Assembly: GCA_963971305.1 (NCBI GenBank)
Contig: OZ020305.1
Coordinates: forward strand, 1,149,001-1,213,000
Length of the DNA stretch: 64,000 nucleotides
Direction of reading: 5' to 3'
Source: Arcuatula senhousia
Taxonomy: Eukaryota > Mollusca > Bivalvia > Mytilida > Mytilidae
Below the pieces are notes generated by a model, which did no database searches, had not been told where the DNA came from, and saw only the letters and a list, made by a program, of their open reading frames with translations. The position numbers were made by a program, and so were the translations under genes. Of this stretch, positions 10,401 to 22,419 are shown piece by piece (the stretch's first letter is position 1; each line of letters starts with the position of its first letter).

Positions 10401-12111
10401 TCATTGGGCTTAAACACCGATGTAAGATACAAAAAATCAAAGCGCTAAAGCGTTAAAAAGCAGAGCTAAATCTAAGCACTAAAAATAAAGAACTATATGT
10501 TTTTCAGCAACTTGAAACATATCAATTTTGTTCGTTTGCTCCGCCAACTTAAACATTTGTTATGAAATCCGTAATTTGGCTCAACCCACTTGAATATATA
10601 TATGACGTATTGATTAAATTAAAGGTTTAAGGTCAGCAACGCTTAAGTGTAGATCAACTTTATAGTGTATCGATATGTGTGTTGGGTATTTATAGTCGTG
10701 ACTATAGGGGAATGCCCCTCTGCATCGACTAATACCTATACAGGTATAGACTCGCTTAGTCTCGAACCCAAACTCATACTACCAAGGTAGTGAGTCTGGG
10801 AAAACACCTATTGATTTCTCGTAACCACTAGGTGGCGATCGTTATACCTTTTAACCTTTACCACGTGTGTATATGACGTGATTTATTTCAATCTGAAATG
10901 AACCAACTTTAAAAACTCAACGTTTCATTGGTCTGCCTTGGTTTTTGACAACTGGTTCTGCAAAATCGAGAATCGGATTGGTCAAACGTGTATGGTTATG
11001 TAATCAAGAATGTCCAAATTTTTAACTCAAATAAACATTAACAATTTCCAAAACCTGGTAGACGCCCGTGAGTACAATTTAACGATAAAACGATTTTTGT
11101 ATTGTTAACAAAACCAACTTGTGTTCAAAAATGTATAATGTAAAATAGGATGTCTTATTGTAAAATAAGAAATATTATGTTGTAAGAGAACAACTCACAT
11201 CAATTGGAGAAGTTATCTCGCTATTGTATTTGCATGAAATTACTGAACCATATGTACAGAATTCTGAACATACGGTTGAGTGATTTTCGTCGAACATTAT
11301 GAAAAAGACTGAAAGTATTCCGAACGTACACATAACAAAATAGGTAATGGGACTGTCCCAGACTCTTATCATCTATTGATAAGCGTCTGGGTGATCGAGA
11401 CTAAGACTCGCTATGTGCCATGGGTCGTCAAGCCCATGACACACCACCGCCAGTGTTAGCTGCTCCATAGTATCCTTTGTTATCGATGGATGCAGGGCCC
11501 GTCTTCCACCACGAGGAAGTACTGGTCGGAATTCTGGAAGATATGTGAAATGTTGTGCATATTTATATCGTATTTACTATAGGGGTATAAAGATGTACCT
11601 CTTAGTTAAGACAACTTGTATAACATTTAAACCATTGAAACAATGATTATACACGATGAATATTCTATAATGGATCCTCTGGTAGGATTATTGCCTGACA
11701 GATTTACCCTGTCTAGACGATAAAAAAACGCAAAAGTCAGATGGCTATATGACTACATAGAGCTCTGCTCAAAAACCTGAAAATGTGTACAAGCCCTGAC
11801 ATATCGAATAAGTTGTAAATATGTAACACCGTTGGTGAAGTCAGTATGTTATTTTCTAGACAAAGAACATTAATAATCTAAAATTTGAATTAGTTTTTTT
11901 TCATCAATACTAAAATAGTTATTGCCGAAATTCGGGGGAATTGTGGATAATGAGCTTCAGCTCATGTCAGTGTCGTCATGTCCGATTCTTGGTCACATTG
12001 ATGGGTATCGATGGACATCTTAGATCTCTTCTTCCATCTTGCTCTAAGTACAGCTATTTTGTCTCGAAACAACTCCAGGCTTAAAGGGGAATTTATGCAG
12101 CATCGGCGGGG
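10401..12111. other. Noncoding; structured stretch at 10680-10870
   Basis: No gene seen. The part at 10680-10870 is more GC-rich than its surroundings and has short inverted pairs (actcatactacc / ggtagtgagt; aggggaatgcccct). A second such stretch is at 11380-11540. I could not match either to an RNA family. Confidence 0.35.
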
Positions 12112-12555
12112 GTGCCTAACTTAATAAAGGAGGTATTGGAGGAGGTGACTGACTAAAAATAGGCGAGATCAGCGATGCTTTATTTTCCTGAGGCCCTAGA
12201 AACAGGAAAGTTAAGAAAGTTTAGTGCCTAGACCGTTGACAACTCATTGTGATAAGATAGTATTACTGACTTCCAATGGAACAACAAATACTGAACCTTC
12301 AATATCATTGCATGGGAGATGCACAAACCAAGAAAAAGCTACTGTCCTAGCTCAAAACACACAAAAAGAGCGATGAACAATCAGAATTTGAAAGGTTGCG
12401 CAAAAGCCTCAAACAACCTGAAACGAAACGACTTTAATAGACTACTCAAAAGTAGTATCCTGTTTCTAGGGCTCTAGAAAAATAAAGAATCGCTGAACGT
12501 GCCTATTTCTAGTCATACACCTCCTCCAATTCCTCCTATATTGAGTTAGCCACTC
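12112..12555. mobile_element. Foldback element (inverted arms of about 95 bp)
   Basis: The left arm, 12112-12208, runs from gcctaacttaataaaggagg to cctagaaacagga. The right arm, about 12459-12555, is its imperfect reverse complement (cctgtttctagggctctaga to ttgagttagccactcc). The spacer is about 250 bp with no coding capacity. This is the layout of a non-autonomous foldback or MITE. Confidence 0.65.
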
Positions 12556-13050
12556 CTGCAAATTTTCTGCATCAAACAGTCCCGCATATGATGACCACTA
12601 GCCCTGCAACGAGTATTGGGAACAATAAACATCAAAACCCTGGCAATCATGACGTTAACGTAGAAAATGCTCCTACCCTTGATTATTGTAATATACCAGA
12701 TGAATGCGATCACGAACAGGAAAGCCCAGCCAAACTCAATGACTTTTAAAAAGGGCACATTACTTCACCATTATATGATGATAAACAAGGAAACCAATCT
12801 TCTGACACTAACGACACAGACAACAAAAACTTAAACCGAATAAGGGACATCACGATAATCACGACAGTCTTTTTTGTTCCATCGCCACCATCAATCAAAA
12901 CCTCAATACATCCTTTAGTCCAACCAGTTCATGTCCGTCAACTGCTGATATCACGACCAACAATCACTGCTTCATATTTAGATCTACATCTCGAATTAGC
13001 ATAATGCGACGCCTTGTTGTTCAGTATAAACTCCAATCATCATACTCATA
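12556..13050. other. Noncoding; short RT scrap at 12960-13005
   Basis: The only recognisable sequence is gcttcatatttagatctaca at 12970-12990, which matches the ASYLDLHL-coding part of the RT family. Confidence 0.4.
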
Positions 13051-13420
13051 ATACAAGACCAAAACGGGTATAAAACGGTTTATTTGGTTATGCTGGATAT
13101 CGATATTTCAAAGTTAAAAAGATAGTGAATTCTTTCTGGGAAAAAAACTTAAGACAGTGCAAGGTATAAGAAATTTCTGAAACACCTAAGCATTCACAAG
13201 AGAGAAGTAAAGAGGCACCAATGGGGCATTTAAGTGTCAAAAGTCCCAAAGGGCAACGACGAAACCGGTAAACACGAACAAAATCAGCACGAAGAAACAC
13301 AAAATCAACCGAACGGAAATCAACAACGCGAACTCAAGTCGTGACAAGAGTGAACTCAGGTGCTCCGGAAGAGTAAGCGATTCCTGCCTGCTATAACACA
13401 CCCGTCGTGTTGCTAATTTC
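13051..13420 (-). repeat. R3 scrap and R1 tail (reverse)
   Basis: 13052-13125 matches the start of repeat R3 (aaaacgggtataaaacgg, then atatcgatatttcaaa). 13200-13420 is the reverse complement of the RT 3' tail R1, including tcaggtgctccggaagagta and tgctataacacacccgtc. The 26.1-26.9 kb region shows the same two families side by side. Confidence 0.55.
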
Positions 13421-13660
13421 CAAATCAGGTAAACGAAAACAAAACAAATTTCTACGACAAACCAATATCTGCACTCATTTTAGAGATAAAAATCCAATAT
13501 TTGTCTACGAATGCACGGTGTCTACCGTAAAATTTCTTCCCGTGGAGCAACATAACACGTGTCAGCAATTCTGTGTCAAACGTGACACTCTGCTAAGAAA
13601 ATCGATGTAAATCCTACAAGCTACAACCTCGCCGTCGGCAAGTTTGCTGGCACTAAAACC

Positions 13661-13978
13661 ATGACAGTGACAAAAGCACAAATAAAGTATAAAATTCTGC
13701 TTAGTCTATACATTCTCCAGTTGAATCGATACTGTCCGCTGTGCAAGAGTGTTGTAGAAGACAGAAGACACTACCTTGTTCTTTGTCCTGTTTTAAACTA
13801 TGTCCGTCAACCATTCATTGACTCATTATTACGTATCATTGATCATGAGCAACGTAATATATGCAACACTAGTGATATGGTCCAACTTATACTTGAAAAT
13901 TTAAGGTACATCAACATTACTGATACCGGACGTAGAAATATAGAATTAATCTGTGTTATGTTTGACATAATGCTCTAG
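13661..13978 (+). pseudogene. C-terminal fragment of a non-LTR retrotransposon polyprotein
   Basis: An open stretch of about 105 codons contains C-P-L-C-x12-H-x4-C (YCPLCKSVVEDRRHYLVLCP), then a hydrophobic and Leu-rich end. A C-C-H-C pattern of this kind, followed by an arginine about ten residues on, is usual near the C-terminus of LINE ORF2 proteins. No RT domain lies upstream, so only the 3' end of the element remains. It is probably not expressed as a useful protein. Confidence 0.6.
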
Positions 13979-15004
13979 ATATGTTCATAGCTTCAAACGA
14001 GGGATGGCAACGATTGACCGGTTATCCGGTTATTCGGTCAGAAAGATCATAACAGGTTACAAATTTCAGTAATCGATTAATCGTTAAAAATTAAAAGAAA
14101 CTTTTTTTGTTGGGTTACTTTTTCATTGTACATTTTAAAACTCAATTATATGGACTCAATTAATAATTAGTTTCACAAAGATATTTGATTGAAATGAGTT
14201 ATTAGCGATGATAAACCCAAGCCCTGGAATTAGTTTTGGATAAAATTGTTTATACAAGCGATCACTATTAATATATTTTAAGAAGTTTGGTTTGTTAAAA
14301 CTGTTTTGTTTTTCATTGTTTGCTTCGTTTTTCCTCGTAATGTCCATTTGTGTCTTTTGAATTTGTCATAGCTTATTTGGGCTTACGATATTTATCTGCC
14401 CCATCAGTACTCCTTTGCGTCTTTCCATTGCGTATTAAAAGTAACATTTTTTTAACTTATTAATACGCATTTGGGTTTTTCCTCTATTCAAACTATTCGA
14501 CAATCGCCGATTCAAAGCTTATAAATGCAAATTGTTCATTTTTTGACTTGCATTGACGGGAGGGCATAGTAATAATCTCACATTGTCTTTGTTTTGTTTT
14601 TGTTGTTGTTTTTTTTTGAATTAACAAATATTTTGTTTTATAGAATCCATAAACTAAATATTAATGGCGGCGTATTATCTAAAGTGCACCATAAAAAAAT
14701 TAGTTTATGGTTCAATAAACCAAAAATTATTACACTTACTAGTAATTCTTAAATGTCTCACCAATCATCGAATCCAGAATTCTTCTTTTTCGTTACATAA
14801 AGTGTACTTAATGTGTGATTGTTTTTTGGATGATATTTTTTTTTCTAGAACCTGGACTCTTAGAGAGTCAAAATGAAGTGGTCTTATTGGTTAAAAAGCT
14901 GGTAGACAAAAGGAAAATGTTCGTTATTTACACCTTACCTGTGACCATCTTTACATGCATTTACTTTTCCTTTTGTCTCAACAACATAGATTAATCCACA
15001 TATA
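13979..15004. other. Noncoding, nothing recognised
   Basis: AT-rich sequence with one small pseudo-palindromic stretch (ccggttatccggttattcgg near 14018-14037). No exon or repeat family identified. Confidence 0.35.
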
Positions 15005-15220
15005 GTGCATTCTAGTCCTTAAATAAGCAAGTCCGAAAGGGCAGATACAAAACCAGTAAATAAAAACAAGGACAGGGCGACTAAACAGACAACATATAAA
15101 ACAGAAACACAAAACTACTGAATATAATTTACAACACGAGCTATAGTCGTAATGAAAGTGAACCGAAGTGCTCCGGAAAAGTAAGCGGTTCCTGCCTGCT
15201 ATAGCACACCCGTCGAGCTG
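15005..15220 (-). repeat. R1 tail, reverse strand
   Basis: Reverse complement of the RT 3' tail: gtgctccggaaaagtaagcg, then gttcctgcctgctatagcac and acccgtcg. It is detached from any RT. Confidence 0.6.
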
Positions 15221-16889
15221 CCAATTCCAATTGATGTTTATATAACCGATTTGTTAAATTGCTCATAATCTTTTTTTTGTCAATGATCAAGATCTTAAAA
15301 GTTTTATAATTTCTATTGGTCATTTACAAACAGAGCAAATCGAAAAAGTCTTCCAAAGGTACAGAGCATGGTCGGATGGTAACAATAGAATCTAAGTTTT
15401 TATATTGGAATTCTGGATTTTTAGACTTAGTGTATGAAATCTGGTATATTTTGGACACAGAATAATGAAAGAACGCCGTGTCCGTAGTTATTACTACCTA
15501 TTATAAAAAGATTGTCAGCGATACATCAATTAGGTCGTTTGTTTCCGTCGTTTCTATATTTACAAAAGCTCTTTGCAATGTACATACTTTCACTTTTCAC
15601 TCGGTGGCTATATTCGGATTCTCAATCTTCGGATTCCCATCAAGACAATATGGCCGCGACCAGTAGATTATGTGTTCCGCTTCGGATTATATTTTAGTCA
15701 GTGTAGCATATCTTGCGTAACTTTAGCGTATAAATGGATATTTGATTTTGGATTGCGAAAATTTACTTAATTGAATAAAGTTTTAAAGGACAAAAATACT
15801 AATCGGACACCAAAGATAAGTTAATCATGCAAAAAAGTTGTACACAGCATCTTCGTATTTCATGCTTTTATTTGGCGGTGTTTTAAAGCAACAATGCGAT
15901 TCAACTAGATCATGTAGCGTACTTTATCAGGTTGTGCACATGTTTAAGCGTAATTTCTTTATAAATTTTTGACTGCAAAATGTTAATTCATTGAAGATAG
16001 TTTATTATCACCACGTGATTATCACAGACAGAAATATAGGTCAATCAGACACACACAATTCAAGCATTTTATTGATTTTTAGAAAATGACAAAATAGCCA
16101 CATTGGGTCATTCGTCTGTCTTGATCTAGGTCATTTTAATAAGGATGAATAATTTTATGTATTTCTCACATAGCTATTGCGGGATCCGGAAAAATAAACT
16201 TATTTGTCGCAAGTTATTGGTTGTTCGAAAATGTTATCATTGCTTGACAATTTTGTCGATTCACCTCACAGAGACCAAAGTCGCCACACTTGTCTTACAA
16301 ACATGTCAGAAAATAATTTTAACTGTGCGGAACCACAGGGGCTTGGATTATAGAGTAGGGGGTCGATTTTTTTTTAAGTCAATATAAATGACGAGAATCC
16401 AACCCCCTGTGTGCGGAACATGGATTGCAACGTTCCTGTATAAGTTTGCTTTAGTCTCTATCATAAAGGAGGGAAATCTTTGAATAGGTGACAATCAAAA
16501 ATATTTGAGCAGTTGCGGATGCGGGGGGGGGGGAGGGGTTCCGAGGTTGGAATTTTCCTCCTTTCCGCAAAAAATTTCGCAAGTAACGTGCAGGTATTCT
16601 GCAAAATTTGTCTGGAACCACCCCCTTTTCGTCATTCGTCCACAGCGGACTTTCTGTGGACCAATTTCAAAAAATTCTGGATCTGGCCCTGTTTGAGTTA
16701 TAATATAATTTATTGCTATTAAACGTAAAAAATCTAAAGGCATACATGTACATTGCAAATTTTCATAAAGAGATATACATTGGGTTTAAACTTATTTCAT
16801 ATAATATTATATACTTCAAAATCATAGGCTGATCTGACAAATGATAACCATTAAAGTAGACGATAAATAGATGTGGAATAATTGTACGT
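15221..16889. other. Noncoding; G-run at 16520-16535
   Basis: No gene is supported. A run of about 11 G, then AGGGG, lies at 16521-16536. At 16325-16430 there are two facing copies of a cacaggggcttggatt-like string. The overlapping short frames around 15480-15770 and 16500-16760 share no recognisable domain. Confidence 0.35.
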
Positions 16890-17040
16890 GACACAACCAA
16901 CATAAAAAAACGGGAATTTAAAAAATCACAATGGAAAACAGCCAGCAGTCTTCAGCATGACCATAAGTCGCTGCTCGCCGTCTTGCATTGGCCCAAGATT
17001 AAAAATACAAAAAAAGGATGAGTCCAGTTTGCCTTTTGGT
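16890..17040 (-). repeat. R4 fragment, reverse strand
   Basis: Contains cagccagcagtcttcagcat and gctgctcgccgtcttgcatt, the reverse of the middle of R4 as seen at 3090-3160. Confidence 0.55.
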
Positions 17041-18290
17041 CACACTTAGAAAAAAGTCAAAATAACAATGTACGATTTTTTTTTACATCTTCGCATGCTT
17101 GGAATGCAACTAAATGTTGAAAATAGTAATATTATAAAACGAAAATTGTAAAAATTTCTAGGCAAAATATAAATGTTTGATTTTCGTCTTCGGTATTCCC
17201 AGAATCCCGTTGGTAGCTTTTGTTCTCAGAATAATTTGAAGATTGAAACTTTTTTAAACTTAAACATTAAGCTGATTTATAAGTATATATCAAGACCTAT
17301 AAACAACAGACTGTGACATCTATGATTCAATGTAGACTTCTGTAGAGCTCGATGAGCTGAAGGTTTAAGCAAGCAACAGCTTTTCTCTATCTGCAATAGT
17401 TTCCTATTTCATCCACTAACATTACCAAACTTTGATGCAGTTATTTTAAACTAAATAGGAGATAATAAACCTACATGTACAATGTACTTGATCTAAAAAC
17501 AAATAATGTTTAGGATAAACGCTTACATGACTTAGATTCATCAACATGTTTATCTTAAAATGGCTTAATTTTAGATTGATTTTATAGTATGTGTACAACA
17601 AAGGCTACTTATAAAATTCAACAATAAACCTTAGCAGGACCAAGAAATAATAAAGTCTTTTTTTATGTTACTAAAGCAGACCTTTGCTTTTTGTGTCCAT
17701 AGCGGCTTGCTAGGCAATATGCATTAGAGTCCATACTTGTTTTGTTAATAATAGATTTATATGTAAATTTTTATATCGGTCATTTTCATGTCTATTATCT
17801 TCGTTCTTTACATTCGATTTAAAATGCGAGTAATATGCCAAAACCTGTTGTAGGACGAGCATTGGTCTTAAGGGACGGTGGGCTTCGTGTAATATCTCTA
17901 TCTCAAGATATCAAAATAGTAGATCAAATGATTGTACCTTGGAATGTTTTTATTTTATTATTCGGTCCTTTCTGAAATCGTGACAATATAGCAGAAATGA
18001 CAACATGCACGGTTTCTTTTTCATTGAAGCTATTAGAAAAAATAAATGGTAAATTTTCAGCAAAAAAAATATATATATATATAAGATTATCAAAGCATTT
18101 TGGAAAGACTTAAAGGCGATTTTACTTTCCTAACAGATGCGAAACCGATATAAAATGTTTTACATGAACATTCAATGGCCATTTCTGAGCCCAAAGAACT
18201 AAACCGTAGTTTATATGTATACCACAATATCATTTTTTATCTTTTTTATTATCCATACGTGTAAAGAAACGTGCACATTATTGGTCATCA
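17041..18290. other. Noncoding upstream region of receptor copy 2
   Basis: AT-rich sequence without recognised repeats. It includes a short (TA) run at 18068-18082. Confidence 0.35.
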
Positions 18291-18293
18291 ATG

Positions 18294-18303
18294 TATATAT
18301 AAA
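18294..18303 (+). promoter_or_regulatory. TATA box of receptor exon 1 copy 2
   Basis: TATATATAAA lies 54 bp before the ATG at 18348. An ATG at 18303 overlaps the box itself and would therefore lie upstream of transcription. This supports the downstream start. Confidence 0.55.
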
Positions 18304-18347
18304 TGATCTCTGTTGTTTTTATCCACCTCATTTCTATCATTTCAAAA

Positions 18348-19220
18348 ATGCAGAGATTTCCTCTGTTACTTCTGTGTGTTACTGTGTTTGCCGAAAATAC
18401 TTCACCGTCATTGCAGACGACAGAGATATTTGACCTCTGTGCATCGGAAGGAACTTGTCAAGTATCCCTGTCCTTAGACTACCCATACTGCCGCTGTGAT
18501 AACGAATGTCACTATTTTAGAGATTGTTGCAGGGACGTCGACATTGACAGTGAACCCAAAGCAGCTAACTTCTCCAACTACTCAAGGTTCGAAGGTAATC
18601 TGGAGTGTTTTACTAGATCAAGCGGATCTACTTTAACGGTGAGAAGCTTTTTCGCTGTAAGTAGATGTCCCGATGATTCAACAGAAATATCGTCGAAATG
18701 TCTCAATAACAACCTCACCGAGACTGGCTACTGTGTTGCATCGATGAACGATGGCGTCATGTATAAAAATAGATTCTGTGCTGAATGTCATAACGTTACT
18801 GAGTTCCAACTTTGTAACATTAATTTTTTACCGAGCAACGTGATAACATATGACCAGCTGGATGGCCTATCAAAAGACGAAATAGAAAACCTGTATCTCG
18901 AAAACAGAACCGGGTATGTACTGAACCCTCCAAAGGACGCTTCTGTAAGACCGTGTATTGGCGGACTAGACGTAAATGACTCACCGCGCTGTACAAACGG
19001 TGGGATCAACCCTGTGATAGTATATGGATACTTTGGAGACACTGGAACTTTTAGAAACATTTATTGTGCTCCTCCAGGTTTGGAAAGTAGATGTGCTGGA
19101 AGGTATTTTGACTATGATACTTTGATTTACAATCTTTTCCCGCTGATTGTGTTATTCAGTTATGAGGGAGCACAAAAGATAACAGATGGTGGAACAGAAT
19201 GTCTGGTTTGGAAGCAAGAG
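18348..19220 (+). CDS. Receptor ectodomain exon 1, copy 2 (somatomedin-B-like plus Cys-rich modules)
   Basis: Codes for 291 residues from the ATG at 18348. That ATG has the same AAAATGC context as the other two copies and opens a clean signal peptide (residues 1-14, Leu-rich, ending before AENTS). Somatomedin-B-like cysteines are at 31, 37, 48, 50, 54, 60 and 61, plus the later one in LECF. The two Cys-rich modules keep YKNRFCAEC and FRNIYCA. This is the most diverged of the three copies, with a three-residue insertion (FSN) before the NYSRF motif. The donor GAG|GTAATA after CLVWKQE is phase 0. The next compatible acceptor with a 7TM exon is at 32674, giving a 13.5-kb intron and a predicted 759-residue receptor. 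Ligand unknown; extra small exons in the intron cannot be excluded. Confidence 0.82.
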
Positions 19221-19690
19221 GTAATACTAAACCAGTTATTTTTTAGATCTGGAATCATTATTTTCTTTTTTTATCCCATTCCTGTAACTTAATACAGCGA
19301 TCCCAGGCATTTCAATATACTAGTAGATAAAATACCCAAAATAACGAGCTCTTATAAATTTCAGCAGACAAAACAAGGTAAGGGACGCACCGGGAAAATA
19401 ACAAATTGCAAATGATGAGTTAAACCAGGTTTTATAACACCAAACCTCCAATTATCATTGCAAATAATTATTGGATATATGTTGAGTCCTCTTTTGATAA
19501 TCGTTAGACGACAAACAGCTACTTCTTAATAAATTATCGTTTGTAATTACTGCTTTGATTCTTGAAATTGCCATTGTTTTATATGTGAAATACCTGTTCT
19601 TGGTTTTCACCCATGAGGGTCCATGATTATGTAATCATTGATTGATCTGTAAGATATACTTATTCCCAATTATTTGGTGTTTTTGAAAAA
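19221..19690 (+). other. Intron sequence of receptor copy 2
   Basis: Follows the donor at 19221. The frame stays open only to a stop at 19290-19292. A weak R2-like scrap (gttaaaccaggttttataac) lies near 19420. Confidence 0.45.
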
Positions 19691-19879
19691 TACAGATAAA
19701 AAAGGTAGAAAAAGTGTGGGACAATTAGGAATAGAAGTGATGGACAATTAGGAATTTCAAATGTTGGACAATTAGGAAATGTTTTTATAAAATGTTGTTT
19801 TAAGCATATTGTTAACAAACTTTAGTTGGTCCTAGCCTAGTCTTCATAAAATATTTATTTATATAATATAGTGTTTGGA

Positions 19880-20050
19880 TTTTTCAATATTTTTGGAAGA
19901 ACACCTCTGATGAGTCTTCATATAGGTTGATTCTAGACATAATTTAGAATTCTACATGTAGTTCAGAATGCTAAATACATTTCATATTCATTTAGTGATT
20001 GGCTTTTCAATACTTTGGCTAGAGCACCATTGATGAATTCATGACAAGAT
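19880..20050 (+). repeat. Degenerate S1 SINE-like pieces
   Basis: Two incomplete, diverged body segments are seen: tttggaagaacacctctgat at about 19893 and ggctagagcaccattgatga at about 20017. The core with cgaaacgcgcgtc is lost. An (ATTT)n run follows at 20062-20078. Confidence 0.45.
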
Positions 20051-20740
20051 TTTAAGTATAATATTTATTTATTTATTTATATATATACATAACAGACATC
20101 AGATAATAAATACATGTATATGAAAAAGCACTAAAAGTCTTATATCTCATAAATGACACTAGTCCTGTAGGTGAATATGGCACGCAATAATAACAAAAAC
20201 CTGTTAAACCACATTAATCGACCGTAAACTATAGTTTGATGTTGATAAACTGGGTTTATCGCACGCTAACTATAGTTTACGTTCGTGAAACCAAGTTTAG
20301 CAGCGGTAACTTTGGTTTGCGTGGTGCAAATGCTACTTTTTCAACGCAAACAGCATTTATCGACCGTAAACTATAGTTTGCTGTTGATAAACTCAGTTTA
20401 TCGCCGATTAACTCAGTTTATCACCGATAAATTCAGTTTATCACCGAGAAACCCTAATTAGCATTTGAAAACCGCATTTTCGACCGCTAATAATAAATTG
20501 CAAACAACTGAAATTATCATTAGCATCAGCAAACTATAATTAAACCCAGTTTATCGACCGCTAACTACAGTTTACGGTCGATAAACTCAGTTAATGGGGT
20601 TTTCTTGTGACTGTCGCATGCCATACAGTTCAGCACCCAGAAACCCTAATTAGCATTGAAAATTTCCATAGTCGACAGCTAATGTTAATTAAACAATCTT
20701 GGTTTATCAGGGTTTTATAACCTACAATGCAAAGGACTAA

Positions 20741-21328
20741 AGCCACGAACCCTCATATTTGGCCCTAAATCGGGCATTTTTTTCAAATTCATTTGTTAGA
20801 TAAGATTTTTGTGGCCAAGTAGTCAAGAATGATTACTTGTTACAAAACAAATTCAATTTTAAAGTTTTCTGTACTTGTGAGGTTGTAATGACGTCATAAA
20901 GTGACGCTTAAATTGAAAATATACTAATTTCAGCTAAATTTCACAATTTTAACCTAGTTTTTGGTGTAAATGACATGGGCGCCGCCCCTCGCCCATAAAT
21001 ATTTTTGCTTCAATTTTATAAATACAATATTTTCTTCATATTTCAACAAGAATTTTGATGGGCGAGGGATGGCGCCACATAGAAAATCACAAAATTGTAA
21101 CTGAAACACAAGTCATTTTGGCCAAAAAGTAAAAAATCACTGATTTAGCCTATTTTTGAAGGGTTAGGGTACTTGAAAATTCATTAATACACCATAATCA
21201 AATATTTTCTCCTTTAACAAAGACATCCAGCTATTCATGCACAAATTTTGGTGTAAAACAAACCAATTTTGATATTTGAGTATTTACAGGGCCAAATATG
21301 GGGGTTCGTGGCTCTAGTCCTTTCAAAT
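20741..21328. mobile_element. Inner foldback MITE
   Basis: The left end aaaggactaaagccacgaac at 20741 is mirrored by gttcgtggctctagtccttt ending near 21328, over about 38 bp. A second mirrored pair lies inside: gggcgccgcccctcgcccat at about 20978-20997 against atgggcgagggatggcgcc near 21058. There is no coding capacity. It lies between the two hairpin blocks, so it is nested one level deeper. Confidence 0.55.
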
Positions 21329-21333
21329 ACCAA

Positions 21334-21570
21334 AACGCGGGTATGAACGGTTAATTTGGATATGCTATATATCGATATTTCAAGGAGTAACCTCTCATCA
21401 GTAGCATTTAAATCAAAACAATGGAAGGTCAAATTCCAAAACTGTTGAAAACGAAAAGTACTCAAAACCAAAACGTTCGAACAAGGAAGCCAAATCCAGC
21501 ACCGAGGATATCGACCATGTGCATTACAAGGAAAGAAACCTGGTGTTTTAAATTTGTTTTTGACTGACTC
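21334..21570 (+). repeat. Repeat R3 copy
   Basis: Collinear with the R3 units at 26.5-29.5 kb: a ccaaaacgcgggtatgaacg start, a ggagtaacctctcatcagta middle, and gaggatatcgaccatgtgc then aaagaaacctggtgttttaa at the end. The reverse-strand open frame of 122 codons over this segment is a by-product of the repeat. Confidence 0.6.
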
Positions 21571-22419
21571 GAGCGTCAGCCCATCCCACCCGTCTGTAAT
21601 CATATTTTATGGACGCAAATCCTCTGAAACTACTTAGCAGAAATAAATGAAACTTGGTATGCAAGAAGTACACTTCATAAAGTTGTGCATATTACCAGGA
21701 TTTTTTTCTGTATTTTTTAATAAAAGGTGTGATCCTTTTGACTAAGAAAATCTTAAATTCTGCATTCCATATTTCTAAGTTTAAAGGAATCTTGTTATGT
21801 CATTCATATACATGCAAATTATCTTTACAATGCTTGCTGTACCTGAATAGGTATTCCTCAAGGATAATTTTGATTGAATTCATGGGATATGTAAGCACGC
21901 TTACTTAATTTCTGTTATTGTAACTTTCCAAACCAAATGACATATGCCTAGCATGCAATAGCAACCGCATAATAAACTATTTTATAGACCGTAAACCATA
22001 GTTATCACTCGGTTACTATAGTTTGCGTTCGTGAAACCATGTTTATCAGTGGTAACTTTGGTTTGCGCGGCGTAAATGCTACTTTATCAACGCAAAACAG
22101 CATTTATCGACAGTAAACTATAGTTTGCGGTTGATAAACCCAGTTTATCGGCGATAAACTCAGTTTATCATCGATAAATTCAGTTTATCATCGATAAATT
22201 CAGTTTATCATCGATAAATTCAGTTTATCACCGAAAAAACCTAATAAGCATTTGAAAACCCCTTTATCGACCGCTAATGATAAATTTCAAACAACTGAAA
22301 TTATCATTAGCATCAGCAAACTATAGTTAGCGAGTGATTAACCCAGTTTTTTTACCGGTAACTATAGTTTACGGTCGATGGGGTTTTTGTGACTGTCGCG
22401 TGCCATAGGTGAAGCAAGT

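Larger units (their letters stand above)
20177..22415. mobile_element. Hairpin-array transposon (two similar ends, MULE/MITE-like) inserted in MULE transposase
   Basis: Two related blocks, 20177-20630 and about 21950-22415, flank 1.3 kb. The first block starts tatggcacgcaataa and the second ends gactgtcgcgtgcca, giving an inverted terminal pair (TGGCACGC / GCGTGCCA). Both blocks are packed with self-complementary units of the type cagtttatcaccgataaatt; in the second block a 20-bp unit is repeated exactly three times (about 22160-22230). TAGGTGAA occurs on both sides (20169-20176 and 22416-22423), which looks like a target duplication. The inserted DNA interrupts the reverse-strand transposase reading close to its C-terminal end. 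Confidence 0.6.

Noticed and set aside
5025..18290. Missing 7TM exon for receptor copy 1
   Set aside because: I looked for the MEDQGLC start, the helix-coding strings and the LHGFFI end on both strands and found no remnant.
18303..18347. Upstream in-frame ATG for receptor copy 2
   Set aside because: It overlaps the TATA box and gives a start with no counterpart in copies 1 and 3. The ATG at 18348 aligns with theirs and opens a clean signal peptide.
21235..21603. 122-codon reverse-strand frame
   Set aside because: Covers repeat R3 and the end of a MITE; similar partial frames occur in other R3 copies with stops.
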